A program made the translations under genes and the position numbers. The notes beneath the pieces are model-generated. The model was not told the DNA's origin and did not search any database. It saw nothing but the letters and a program-made list of their open reading frames with translations. From JALHMQ01 sp037441125 (GTDB taxonomy: Bacteria; Pseudomonadota; Gammaproteobacteria; Burkholderiales; Burkholderiaceae_F), in the NCBI GenBank assembly GCA_037441125.1, contig JBBIST010000092.1, positions 1-11,390 of the forward strand: 11,390 nucleotides of DNA, written 5' to 3'. Shown here piece after piece: positions 1-7,005 of the stretch; positions within the stretch are counted from its first letter, which is position 1, and every line of letters begins with the position of its first letter.

Positions 1-494
1 GGTGCCACGGGTGCCGCGGGCGCTGGCGACAGCGCCGCGGCCGGCGCGGCGCCCTGGGCCGGCGGCGCAGTGTCGGGCGCCTGCGTCGGCGGCTTCGGAT
101 CGGCGACCGGCGCCGCGTCAAGCGGTCTGACCTCCACTGCGGCCACGGGCGCCACCGGCACCGCTGCGACCGCAGCGCCAAGCGCCTCGGCCGGCGGCTG
201 CAGGCGCAGAATCTGGCCGACCTGCAGCTTCGACGGGTCGTCGAGCGCGTTCCAGCGCGCCAGATCGCGGAAGTCTTGGCCGAACTCGAGCGCGATGCTG
301 TAGAGCGTGTCGCCGCGCTGGACCACGTACTGGCCCTCGCGTGCGGCGCGTGCAGCCGGCGCCACCGCGGGCGGCGCCTCGACGGCGCGACGCTCGCTGC
401 GATCGACGATCGGTGCCTCGCGCAAGGACACGGTGGCGCAGCCGCTCAGCAGCGCCAGCAGCGGCACGGCGACCAGGATCGGACTTCGATTCAT
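1..494 (-). CDS. nlpD: NlpD-like LysM lipoprotein, N-terminal part (3' end off window)
   Basis: The visible 164 residues begin at ATG 494-492 with a short basic start, a hydrophobic stretch and a lipobox (LLSGC, acylated Cys19), so this should be a lipoprotein. A single LysM domain covers about residues 56-98 (starts YVVQRGDTLYSIA, ends VGQILRL) and would bind peptidoglycan. After it comes an Ala/Pro/Val-rich linker to the window edge. In NlpD-family proteins a C-terminal LytM/M23 domain follows. It is usually degenerate and activates the amidase that splits the division septum; it is not visible here. The gene starts 26 nt after pcm, and surE-pcm-nlpD is a well-known order often followed by rpoS. 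That context is the main reason for choosing NlpD over another LysM lipoprotein. The linker is low complexity with simple repeats. Confidence 0.82.
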   Translation of the reverse strand, partial: MNRSPILVAVPLLALLSGCATVSLREAPIVDRSERRAVEAPPAVAPAARAAREGQYVVQRGDTLYSIALEFGQDFRDLARWNALDDPSKLQVGQILRLQPPAEALGAAVAAVPVAPVAAVEVRPLDAAPVADPKPPTQAPDTAPPAQGAAPAAALSPAPAAPVA

Positions 495-520
495 CGGCGC
501 ATCTCCCAGGCCAGGTTCGG

Positions 521-1204
521 TCAGGTCTTGCCGGTGCGCAGCGGCACGAAGCGCACCGCCTCGACGGTCCTGCGGCTCACGCGACCGGCGTCGTCTTTGC
601 AGATCACGGTCATCCTCTGCTCGCTCGATCCGAGCGGCGCGACGATGCGGCCACCCGCCTTCAACTGCTCGATCCACGCCGGCGGCAGCTCTTCGCCGGC
701 GGCCGCCGCGGTGATCGCGTCAAACGGTGCTTCGGCCGGAACGCCGTCGAAGCCGTCGCCATAGACCAGACGCAGGTTGGCGATGCGCAGCGGCCGCAGG
801 TTGTTGCGCGCCAGCTCATGCAGCGCGCGCACTCGTTCGATCGAGATCACGGTGCCGAACAGGCGCGCCAGAACGGCCGCCGCGTAGCCGCAGCCGGTTC
901 CCACCTCGAGCACCTTGGCCGACTTCGGATCGACACAGCCGGCCAGCGCGAGTTCCGCCGTGCGCGCGACGATGTACGGCTGCGAGATGGTCTGACCGTG
1001 GCCGATCGGCAGCGCCGTGTCCTCGTAGGCGCGACTGGCGAGCGCCGGCTCCAGGAAAGCGTGGCGCGGGACTTCGGCCAGGGCACCGAGCACGCGCGCA
1101 TCGCGCACGCCGAGCTCACGCACGCGTTCGACCATGCGCGCGCGCACGCGCTCCGAGGCCAGCCCGGCGTTGCCGAGTCGTTCGCTTGCCGGATCGGCGC
1201 CCAC
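521..1204 (-). CDS. pcm: Protein-L-isoaspartate O-methyltransferase
   Basis: Pcm uses S-adenosylmethionine to methylate isoaspartyl residues that form in ageing proteins, starting their repair in the cytoplasm. Numbered from GTG 1204, the family substrate-side motif LPIGHGQTISQP is at about 65-76 and the SAM-binding motif I (VLEVGTGCGY) at about 98-107. A later strand reads FDAITAAAAGEELPP, and the C-terminus VEAVRFVPL is typical. The start is uncertain. ATG 1135 would give 204 aa but would cut off ASERVRARM, which aligns with the E. coli N-terminus. TTG 1261 would give 246 aa and overlap surE by 50 nt. GTG 1204-1202 gives 227 aa, lies 7 nt beyond the surE stop and has a weak AGG upstream. 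Longer N-termini are common in betaproteobacterial Pcm. It sits between surE and nlpD and is probably co-transcribed with them. Confidence 0.93.
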   Translation of the reverse strand: MGADPASERLGNAGLASERVRARMVERVRELGVRDARVLGALAEVPRHAFLEPALASRAYEDTALPIGHGQTISQPYIVARTAELALAGCVDPKSAKVLEVGTGCGYAAAVLARLFGTVISIERVRALHELARNNLRPLRIANLRLVYGDGFDGVPAEAPFDAITAAAAGEELPPAWIEQLKAGGRIVAPLGSSEQRMTVICKDDAGRVSRRTVEAVRFVPLRTGKT

Positions 1205-1211
1205 GCCGTGC

Positions 1212-2009
1212 CTAGGTTGCGGCGCGCGCCGAAGCGCACGCAGGCGAGGGCGCCGGAGCAACCGACTGCGCCGCGATCCAGGCCGCCAGCGCCGGGATCT
1301 GCTCGCCGCGAGTCAAGTCGATCTGCAGCGGCGTCAGCGACACCCAGCCCTCGGCGACGGCGTGGAAGTCGGTGTCCGGACCGGCGTCCATGGCGCTGCC
1401 GGAGGCGCCGATCCAGTAGATCGTCTCGCCGCGCGGATTCTCGGCGCGGATCGCCGGCTGCGACGGATGTCGCCTGCCGAGCCGGGTCACGCGCACGCCT
1501 CGCACCTCGGCCAGCGGGCGGTTGGGCAGGTTGACGTTGAGCAGCAAGGGAGCGGCCAGCGGCGCGCCCGCGTAGCAGGACAGGATGCGCTCGCACCAGG
1601 TGGCGGCCGCATCCAGATGCGCCCAGCCGCGGTCGACGAGCGAGAAGGCGATCGACGGGATGCCGAACAGGTGGCCCTCCATCGCCGCCGCCACCGTACC
1701 CGAGTACAGCGTGTCGTCGCCCATGTTCTGGCCGTTGTTGATGCCGGCGACGACCAGGTCAGGCCGGTGGTCGAGCAGGCCGGTCAGGGCGATGTGCACG
1801 CAGTCGGTCGGCGTGCCATTGACGAAGTAGCAACCGTTGTCGGCGCGGGCGACCGTGAGCGGACGCGTCAGCGTGAGCGAGTTGCTGGCGCCGCTGTGGT
1901 TCTGCTCCGGCGCCACGACCGTCACTTCGCCATAGCGGCTGGCGATGCGCGCCAGCGCCTGCAGCCCGGGCGCCAGATAGCCATCGTCGTTGGAGACCAG
2001 TATTCGCAC
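1212..2009 (-). CDS. surE: 5'/3'-nucleotidase SurE
   Basis: SurE is a metal-dependent phosphatase that removes phosphate from nucleoside monophosphates (and can act on short polyphosphate); it supports stationary-phase survival. The protein is 265 aa. The metal site seen in the family is intact: Asp8 and Asp9 in SNDDGYLAPG, Ser39 in NHSGAS, and Asn91 in GINNGQNMGDDT. Further conserved blocks are NGTPTDCVHIAL and YSGTVAAAMEG. The C-terminal part (DTDFHAVAEGWVSLTPLQ) is also typical, followed by a 25- to 30-residue Ala/Pro-rich tail longer than usual. The start must be GTG 2009-2007, since MRILVSNDDG is the family N-terminus and no ATG is near. There is no convincing Shine-Dalgarno sequence, and the T-tract of an intrinsic terminator lies only about 13 nt upstream. 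pcm follows after 7 nt. Confidence 0.96.
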   Translation of the reverse strand: MRILVSNDDGYLAPGLQALARIASRYGEVTVVAPEQNHSGASNSLTLTRPLTVARADNGCYFVNGTPTDCVHIALTGLLDHRPDLVVAGINNGQNMGDDTLYSGTVAAAMEGHLFGIPSIAFSLVDRGWAHLDAAATWCERILSCYAGAPLAAPLLLNVNLPNRPLAEVRGVRVTRLGRRHPSQPAIRAENPRGETIYWIGASGSAMDAGPDTDFHAVAEGWVSLTPLQIDLTRGEQIPALAAWIAAQSVAPAPSPACASARAAT

Positions 2010-2021
2010 CGATCGACCCGC

Positions 2022-2053
2022 AAAAAAATAGGGCTAGCGCGGAAGCTAGCCCT
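2022..2053 (-). terminator. Intrinsic terminator after tRNA-Pro
   Basis: On the minus strand a perfect 9-bp stem (AGGGCTAGC / GCTAGCCCT; plus-strand arms 2030-2038 and 2045-2053) with a 6-nt loop is followed at once by ATTTTTTT. It lies 16 nt beyond the CCA end of tRNA-Pro, so it is best read as that tRNA's terminator. Its T-tract ends about 12 nt before the surE start codon. Confidence 0.88.
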
Positions 2054-2069
2054 GCGTGACTCGAACCAC

Positions 2070-2149
<80 letters not shown>

Positions 2150-2156
2150 GGCGCGC

Positions 2157-2162
2157 ATTCTA
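2157..2162 (-). promoter_or_regulatory. Candidate -10 element of tRNA-Pro
   Basis: The minus strand reads TAGAAT, five of six matches to TATAAT, 10 nt before the tRNA 5' end and followed by GC-rich sequence (GCGCGCC), as in stringently controlled stable-RNA promoters. No good -35 box is visible at 16-18 nt spacing, so this is a likely but unproven promoter. Confidence 0.5.
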
Positions 2163-2192
2163 CACGCGCGCTACCGCGACCGATGCGCGGCT

Positions 2193-2627
2193 TCAAGCGC
2201 TCGGCTCGTCCTCGGTCGGCGCCAGCAGCGTGCGGATCTCGAGCAGCGCGGCGCGCAGCGCCGCCGGCGAGAGATCCTGAGCCGATGCCGGCTGCGACTG
2301 CGCCGCCGCAGGCGCCCCCGAGGCGCCGTTGCCGCGCAGCGCGCGCCGGGTCGAAATTTCGTCGAGTCGGTTGCGCGCGCCGTTGATCGTGAAACCCTGC
2401 TCGTAGAGCAGTTCGCGGATGCGACGCACGAGCAGCACTTCATGGTGCTGGTAGTAGCGGCGGTTGCCGCGCCGCTTGATCGGCTTGAGCTGGGTGAACT
2501 CCTGCTCCCAGTAGCGCAGAACGTGCGCCTTGACGCCGCACAGGTCGCTCACTTCGCCGATCGTGAAGTAGCGCTTGGCGGGAATCGGCGGCAGCGGCGC
2601 CGGACCTTCGTGACGGTACGAGGCCAT
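2193..2627 (-). CDS. MerR-family transcriptional regulator, small
   Basis: A 144-residue protein starting at ATG 2627-2625. Residues about 20-90 form a MerR-type winged-helix DNA-binding domain: YFTIGEVSDLCGVKAHVLRYWE, then a wing with RRGNRRYY, then helices VRRIRELLYEQGFTINGARNRL. The rest is an Ala/Pro/Ser-rich linker and a short predicted helix (LRAALLEIRTLL). No effector-binding domain and no metal-binding cysteine pattern of classical MerR/CueR proteins are present; the one Cys lies inside the HTH. The ligand and target are unknown. It lies 40 nt after ihfA and before tRNA-Pro. A MerR-like gene directly after ihfA is common in beta- and gammaproteobacteria, so it is probably the distal member of the pheT-ihfA transcript. 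Confidence 0.9.
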   Translation of the reverse strand: MASYRHEGPAPLPPIPAKRYFTIGEVSDLCGVKAHVLRYWEQEFTQLKPIKRRGNRRYYQHHEVLLVRRIRELLYEQGFTINGARNRLDEISTRRALRGNGASGAPAAAQSQPASAQDLSPAALRAALLEIRTLLAPTEDEPSA

Positions 2628-2667
2628 GAGGACGAATTTGCTCCGCCGCGCGCAAGACGCGAGCGCG

Positions 2668-3045
2668 TCAGGACTGGGCCTCGGCCACCGCCGCTTTGAG
2701 CTTCTGGCTGGCGTGGAAGGTCACGACGCGGCGCGCCGTGATCGCGATTTCCTCGCCGGTCTTCGGATTGCGACCCGGCCTCTGCGGCTTGTCGCGCAAC
2801 TGAAAGTTGCCGAAGCCGGACAACTTGACCGATTCGCCGCGCTCGAGCGCGGCACGAATCTCGTCGAAGAAGCCGTCGACCATGTCCTTGGCCTCGCGCT
2901 TGTTCAGGCCGAGGTTCTCGAACAGCAGCTCGGCCAGTTCCGCCTTGGTCACCGTCTTGGCGCCGTCGTCACGATCGGCGTTCGCGGCGCAGGCCGAGCC
3001 GGAAGAGGTCAACGCGGGCGTTCGCTGCTCGTTGGCCATTGTCAC
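2668..3045 (-). CDS. ihfA: Integration host factor subunit alpha
   Basis: IHF-alpha pairs with IHF-beta to bind and sharply bend DNA in replication, recombination and transcription. The HU/IHF fold is complete: TKAELAELLFENLGLNKREAKDMVDGFF at the start, then VKLSGFGNF, and the DNA-inserting arm RPGRNPKTGEEI with its intercalating proline, ending in RRVVTFHASQKLK. Two starts are possible: GTG 3045-3043, which overlaps the pheT stop as GTGA (4-nt overlap, 125 aa), or ATG 3039-3037 (123 aa). Either gives about 30 polar residues before the conserved TKAEL, where E. coli has only a few. Overlap with pheT suggests translational coupling; a promoter-like element inside pheT may add separate expression. 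Confidence 0.96.
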   Translation of the reverse strand: MTMANEQRTPALTSSGSACAANADRDDGAKTVTKAELAELLFENLGLNKREAKDMVDGFFDEIRAALERGESVKLSGFGNFQLRDKPQRPGRNPKTGEEIAITARRVVTFHASQKLKAAVAEAQS

Positions 3046-5498
3046 TGTTGCCGCAGACGGGCGCCCAGTCGGGTGCCGAGTTCATCGACGATGGCCGCCA
3101 CGGCAGCATCGGCGTCGGCATCGCTCAAGGTGCGTTCAGTATCTTGCAGGCAAACCCGGAAGGCAAGACTTTTCTCTTTAGATAACAACGCGTTAGGGCC
3201 GGGATCCGACCGGCGCCCGGAGTCGCCGACGGGCGGCCGGTAGAGGTCAAAAAGACGCAACTCGCGCAGGCTGGCAAGCCGGCGGTCCCGGTGCTTCAGC
3301 TCGGCGATCGCCTCGTCGATCTGCTGCCAGGTGATCGAGGCAGCGAACCACAGGGCGATGTCACGCTCGACCGCGGGGAATCTGGGCACCGGCTGCGCGC
3401 GCGGAAGCTTCAGTTCCTGCAGTGCGGCGACGTCCAGCTCGAACACGACCGCTGCCCGTGCCAGTTCGTAGCGTTGCTGCAACCTCGGGTGCAGTTCGCC
3501 GATCCAGCCGATCGACCGCCCAAGGCCATCGATGCGGGCGCTGCGGCCCGGGTGCAGTGCCGGATGCGCGGCGGCGACGAAGCGAAGGCCGTCGACGCCG
3601 GCCAGCAGGCGTTCGATCTCGCCCTTGACGTCGAAGTAGTCGACGTCTCGCGCCGGCTGTCCCCACTGCGGCTCGTGCACGGGGCCGTAGGCCAGACCGC
3701 CGAGCCGCTGCGGCTGCGCGATGCCGGGGACCGACAGCGGCCCTTCGGGCACGGAGTCGTCGGCGATGAACACCCGCCCGAGCTCGAACACCCGCACGCG
3801 CTCGGCCTTGCGGTTCAGATTGAACCTGAGTGCGGCCACCAGGCTGCCGATCAGCGTCGAGCGCATCACCGCCAGGTGGCTGGCAATCGGATTGAGCAGC
3901 CTAATCGGCGCCTCGTTGCCGGCGAAATCGCGCTCCCAGGTCGCCTCGACGAAGCTGTAGCTGACCAGTTCCTGATAGCCGGCCTGCGCCAGCGCCAGAC
4001 GCAGCGCGTGCGCCGAGCGCTGCGCTTGCGGCTGCGCGCGCATCTTCGCGCGCGCCAGCGGCGGCCGGTCGGGGATGCGCTCGAAGCCATGCAGGCGCGC
4101 CACTTCCTCGATCAAGTCCTCCTCGATCTCGAGGTCGAAGCGATGCGGCGGCGGCACGACCAGGAAGCGATCGCCCTGGCGCTCGCAAGCCAGGCCGAGG
4201 CGACCGAAAATGGCGGCGATCTCGTCGTCGCCGATCGCCACGCCAATCACCTGCCGGCAGCGCTCGCCGCGCATCGCCACCGGCGCGCGCGGCGGCAACG
4301 CCAGCACCTGATCGTCGACCGGCCCGATCCGGGTCTGCGGCGTGCCGCAGACTTCGACGATCAGTCGCGTCAGGTACTCGAGGTGAACGGCGGTGGTCGA
4401 CGGGTCGACGCCGCGCTCGAAGCGGTGTGCGGCATCGGTGGTGAAGTTGAAGCGCCGCGCCCGGCCCTGGATCGACTGCGGCCACCAGAATGCGGCTTCG
4501 AGGTAAACGTCGCGGGTGTCGAGCGTCACTGCCGTGTGCTGGCCGCCCATCACGCCCGCCAGCGCCTCGACGCCGCGCGCATCGGCGATCACGCCGACCC
4601 ACGGGTCGACCTCGACCGTCTGGCCGTTGAGCAGCTCGACCGTCTCGCCGGCGCGGCCCCAGCGCACTTCGAGGCCGCCGCTCACCCGGTCCAGATCGAA
4701 CACATGCGACGGCCGCCCCAGCTCCAGCATCACGTAGTTGGAGATGTCGACCAGCGCCGAGATCGGCCGTTGGCCGCAACGTTCGAGTCGCTGCCGCATC
4801 CACGCCGGCGTCGCGGCGCGTGCATCGAGCCCGCGGATCACGCGGCCGGAAAAGCGACCGCACAGATCGGACGCCAGCACACGCACCGGCAGACGTTCGT
4901 CGCTGCTCGCCGCCACCGGGGTGAACTGCGGCAAGCGCAAGGCGGCGCCGGTGATCGCCGCCACTTCGCGTGCGACACCGAGCACGCTCAGGCAGTCGCC
5001 GCGATTGGGCGTGAGCTTCAGCAGCAGCCGCCGATCGTCGAGCGCGAGATAGGCGCGCAGGTCCTGCCCGACCGGGGCATCGTCGGCGAGCAGCAGCAGG
5101 CCGGCATGATCCTGCGACAGTCCCAGTTCGCGCGCCGAGCACAGCATGCCGTGCGACTCGACGCCGCGCACCCGCGCCAGCCGAATGCGGAACTCGCCCG
5201 GCAACACGGCACCGACGCGGGCACAGGCAACGAATTGGCCGGCGGCGACGTTCGGCGCGCCGCAGACGATGCGCACAATCGCGCCGCTGCCGTCGTCGAC
5301 CTCGCACACGCTCAGTTTGTCGGCATCCGGGTGCGGCGCGACCGACAGCACGCGCGCCACCATCACGCCGGCGAACGGCGGCGCCACCGGCACCGACTCC
5401 TCGACCTCGAGCCCGGCCATCGTCAGGCGCAGCGCCAGCTCGTCGCTGCCGACGGCGGGATCGACGAAGGTGCGCAGCCACTGCTCCGACAGTTGCAT
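3042..5498 (-). CDS. pheT: Phenylalanyl-tRNA synthetase beta subunit
   Basis: Beta subunit of the cytoplasmic alpha2-beta2 enzyme that charges tRNA-Phe; beta binds tRNA and carries the editing site. It has 818 aa from ATG 5498-5496 (E. coli about 795). Domains in order: the N-terminal segment; an EMAP/OB-type tRNA-binding domain (about 42-150, with HPDADKLSVCEVD and VCGAPNV); the B3/B4 editing domain (about 215-385, with VDISNYVMLELGRPSHVFD); the B5 domain (about 405-478, with PPHRFDLEIEEDLIEEV); the catalytic-like core; and the C-terminal anticodon-binding ferredoxin-like domain (about 715-818, with VPRFPAVERDIAL). A short extra loop (about 757-772) sits inside the last domain, in an AT-richer stretch with unusual codons. 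pheS ends 21 nt upstream; ihfA overlaps the stop. Confidence 0.98.
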   Translation of the reverse strand: MQLSEQWLRTFVDPAVGSDELALRLTMAGLEVEESVPVAPPFAGVMVARVLSVAPHPDADKLSVCEVDDGSGAIVRIVCGAPNVAAGQFVACARVGAVLPGEFRIRLARVRGVESHGMLCSARELGLSQDHAGLLLLADDAPVGQDLRAYLALDDRRLLLKLTPNRGDCLSVLGVAREVAAITGAALRLPQFTPVAASSDERLPVRVLASDLCGRFSGRVIRGLDARAATPAWMRQRLERCGQRPISALVDISNYVMLELGRPSHVFDLDRVSGGLEVRWGRAGETVELLNGQTVEVDPWVGVIADARGVEALAGVMGGQHTAVTLDTRDVYLEAAFWWPQSIQGRARRFNFTTDAAHRFERGVDPSTTAVHLEYLTRLIVEVCGTPQTRIGPVDDQVLALPPRAPVAMRGERCRQVIGVAIGDDEIAAIFGRLGLACERQGDRFLVVPPPHRFDLEIEEDLIEEVARLHGFERIPDRPPLARAKMRAQPQAQRSAHALRLALAQAGYQELVSYSFVEATWERDFAGNEAPIRLLNPIASHLAVMRSTLIGSLVAALRFNLNRKAERVRVFELGRVFIADDSVPEGPLSVPGIAQPQRLGGLAYGPVHEPQWGQPARDVDYFDVKGEIERLLAGVDGLRFVAAAHPALHPGRSARIDGLGRSIGWIGELHPRLQQRYELARAAVVFELDVAALQELKLPRAQPVPRFPAVERDIALWFAASITWQQIDEAIAELKHRDRRLASLRELRLFDLYRPPVGDSGRRSDPGPNALLSKEKSLAFRVCLQDTERTLSDADADAAVAAIVDELGTRLGARLRQQ
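3138..3166 (-). promoter_or_regulatory. Candidate internal promoter for ihfA within pheT
   Basis: On the minus strand TTGCCT (3166-3161) and GATACT (3143-3138) are separated by exactly 17 nt, with 4/6 matches to each sigma-70 hexamer. They lie in a locally AT-rich part of an otherwise very GC-rich gene, about 95 nt upstream of the ihfA start. E. coli ihfA is known to have its own promoter inside pheT. The match is modest and the stretch also codes for protein. Confidence 0.35.
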
Positions 5499-5519
5499 CT
5501 GAAGACTCCGCGGCGGCGG

Positions 5520-6533
5520 TCAGTTGAACTGGCGCAAGAAGCGCAGGTCGCCCTCGAAGAACAGGCGCAGGTCGTCGACTCCGTAGCGCAGCATCGTGAG
5601 CCGATCGAGGCCGGAGCCGAAGGCGAAGCCGGTGTAGCGCTCGGGATCGAGGCCGAAGTTGCGCACCACGGTCGGATGGACCTGGCCGGCGCCGCAGATC
5701 TCGAGCCAGCGGCCCCGGTTCGGTCCACTGGAGAACATCATGTCGATCTCGGCCGACGGCTCGGTGAACGGGAAGTAGCTCGGGCGGAAGCGCAGGGCGA
5801 TGCCCTCGTCCTCGAAAAAGCAGCGCACGAAGTCGGTGTAGACCGCCTTCAGGTCGGCGAAGCTCACGCCCTCGTCGATCCACAGCCCCTCGACCTGGTG
5901 GAACATCGGCGAGTGGGTGGCGTCGGAGTCGACGCGATAGGTGCGGCCGGGCGCGATCACCTTGATGGGCGGCCGATGCGCGCGCGCGTAGCGTACCTGC
6001 ATCGGCGAGGTGTGGGTGCGCAGCATCAGCAGCCGGCCGTCGCCGTCGCGCGCGTCGACGTAGAAGGTGTCCTGCATCGAGCGCGCCGGATGATTCTCCG
6101 GATTGTTCAGGGCGCTGAAGTTGTACCAGTCGGACTCGATCTCCGGTCCGTCGGCGACGTCAAAGCCGATCGAGCGGAAGATCTCCTCGACCCGGATCCA
6201 GGTGCGGATCACCGGGTGGATGCCGCCGGCGCCGCGGCTGCGACCGGGCAGTGAGACGTCGATCGACTCCTGCGCCAGGCGCGCTTCGAGTTGCGCCTCG
6301 GCCAGTTCGGCACGGCGCTTGGCGAGCAATGCCTCGATCGCCTCCTTGGCCTGATTGATCCGTGCGCCCTGCACCCGCCGATCCTCGGGAGCGAGGCCCG
6401 CCAGCGCCTTGAGCAACGCCGTGACCCGGCCCGACTTGCCCAGGAAGCGGGCCTTCTCGTCTTCGAGTGCCGCCGGTTGATCGGCGGCGGCGAAGGCGGC
6501 GGCCGCCTCGCGTACCAGCGGGTCGAGATCCAT
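5520..6533 (-). CDS. pheS: Phenylalanyl-tRNA synthetase alpha subunit
   Basis: Catalytic alpha subunit of PheRS, making phenylalanyl-tRNA from Phe, ATP and tRNA-Phe. The 337 aa match the family length. Residues 1-100 form the N-terminal helical coiled-coil arm. The class II core follows: motif 1 region near HPVIRTWIRVEEIF (106-119), DWYNFSALNNPENHPARSMQDTF (135-157), motif 2 around RTHTSPMQVRYA and APGRTYRVDSDATHSPMFHQVEG (172-216), and motif 3 at GFAFGSGLDRLTMLRYGVDD (302-321). Ala304 in GFAFG corresponds to the Phe-pocket alanine (Ala294 in E. coli). The start ATG 6533-6531 is chosen because MDLDPLV matches the family N-terminus; an open frame upstream lacks homology. A clear Shine-Dalgarno sequence is missing. 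A terminator-like hairpin precedes it. Confidence 0.98.
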   Translation of the reverse strand: MDLDPLVREAAAAFAAADQPAALEDEKARFLGKSGRVTALLKALAGLAPEDRRVQGARINQAKEAIEALLAKRRAELAEAQLEARLAQESIDVSLPGRSRGAGGIHPVIRTWIRVEEIFRSIGFDVADGPEIESDWYNFSALNNPENHPARSMQDTFYVDARDGDGRLLMLRTHTSPMQVRYARAHRPPIKVIAPGRTYRVDSDATHSPMFHQVEGLWIDEGVSFADLKAVYTDFVRCFFEDEGIALRFRPSYFPFTEPSAEIDMMFSSGPNRGRWLEICGAGQVHPTVVRNFGLDPERYTGFAFGSGLDRLTMLRYGVDDLRLFFEGDLRFLRQFN

Positions 6534-6559
6534 GTTGGGGGCAGACAGAGTCGGCGGTG

Positions 6560-6592
6560 AAAACGCAAAGGGCCCGGCATCGCGCCAGGCCC
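6560..6592 (-). terminator. Terminator/attenuator-like hairpin between rplT and pheS
   Basis: The minus strand can form a 9-bp stem, GGGCCTGGC with GCCGGGCCC (one U-G pair), with loop GCGAT. It is followed by TTTGCGTTTT, an interrupted T-tract. It lies 27 nt before the pheS start, the place of the Phe attenuator in E. coli. I see no Phe-rich leader peptide: only about 41 nt separate the hairpin from the rplT stop. It may be a partial terminator that sets the pheST/ribosomal protein ratio. Confidence 0.55.
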
Positions 6593-6620
6593 CGTCGTGA
6601 CTGCGCCGTCGCGCCGGGCG

Positions 6621-6636
6621 TAGCCGGCGCCGGCTA
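6621..6636. repeat. Perfect 16-bp palindrome at the rplT stop
   Basis: TAGCCGGCGCCGGCTA reads the same on both strands and contains the rplT stop codon. In RNA its inner half can also pair with CCGGCGC further along (arms 6611-6617 and 6624-6630, 6-nt loop), giving an alternative hairpin just before the attenuator-like structure. Confidence 0.6.
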
Positions 6637-6996
6637 GGCCGAGGCCAGGCTCGACTTGACCTTGTCGACCACGGCCGCGAATCCCGGCTTGTCGAGCACG
6701 GCCATGTCGGCCAGCACCTTGCGGTCAAGATCGATCGAGGCCTTCTTCAAGCCGTTGATGAAGGCGCTGTAGGACAGGTCATGCTCGCGTACGGCGGCGT
6801 TGATGCGTGCGATCCACAGGGCGCGGAACACGCGCTTGCGGTTGCGCCGGTCGCGATAGGCATACTGCCCCGCCTTCATCACCGCCTCTTTGGCGACGCG
6901 GAAGACGTTGCTGCGGCGCTGCGTGAAGCCCTTGGCCTGGGCGAGCACCTTCTTGTGCCGCGCGCGCGCGGTCACACCACGTTTGACTCGGGGCAT
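6634..6996 (-). CDS. rplT: 50S ribosomal protein L20
   Basis: L20 is an early 50S assembly protein that binds 23S rRNA; in E. coli it also represses rpmI-rplT translation. The 120-aa protein starts at ATG 6996-6994. It opens MPRVKRGVTARARHKKVLAQ, continues with the long basic N-terminal helix (RRSNVFRVAKEAVMKAGQYAYRDRRNRKR), then the globular C-terminal half (FRALWIARINAAVREHDLSYS, FINGLKKASIDLDRKVLADMA). Length and sequence fit the family exactly. A strong Shine-Dalgarno sequence (AAGGAG, 5 nt spacing) overlaps the stop codon of rpmI, so translation is probably coupled. Confidence 0.98.
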   Translation of the reverse strand: MPRVKRGVTARARHKKVLAQAKGFTQRRSNVFRVAKEAVMKAGQYAYRDRRNRKRVFRALWIARINAAVREHDLSYSAFINGLKKASIDLDRKVLADMAVLDKPGFAAVVDKVKSSLASA

Positions 6997-7005
6997 GGCT
7001 ACTCC

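Noticed and set aside
2054..2069. A T-arm-like piece (GTGGTTCGAGTCAC) just after tRNA-Pro, considered as an attachment-site or tRNA remnant
   Set aside because: It does not duplicate the tRNA 3' end, no integrase or repeat partner is seen, and the rest of a tRNA is missing.
3291..6254. A 987-codon open frame on the plus strand opposite pheT and pheS
   Set aside because: It lies wholly antisense to two certain genes. Its composition (Arg/Ala/Gln/His-rich, no domain) is the usual shadow of GC-ending codons.
6534..6728. Upstream in-frame extension of pheS into rplT
   Set aside because: The added residues do not resemble PheS, and MDLDPLV at ATG 6533 fits the family start.
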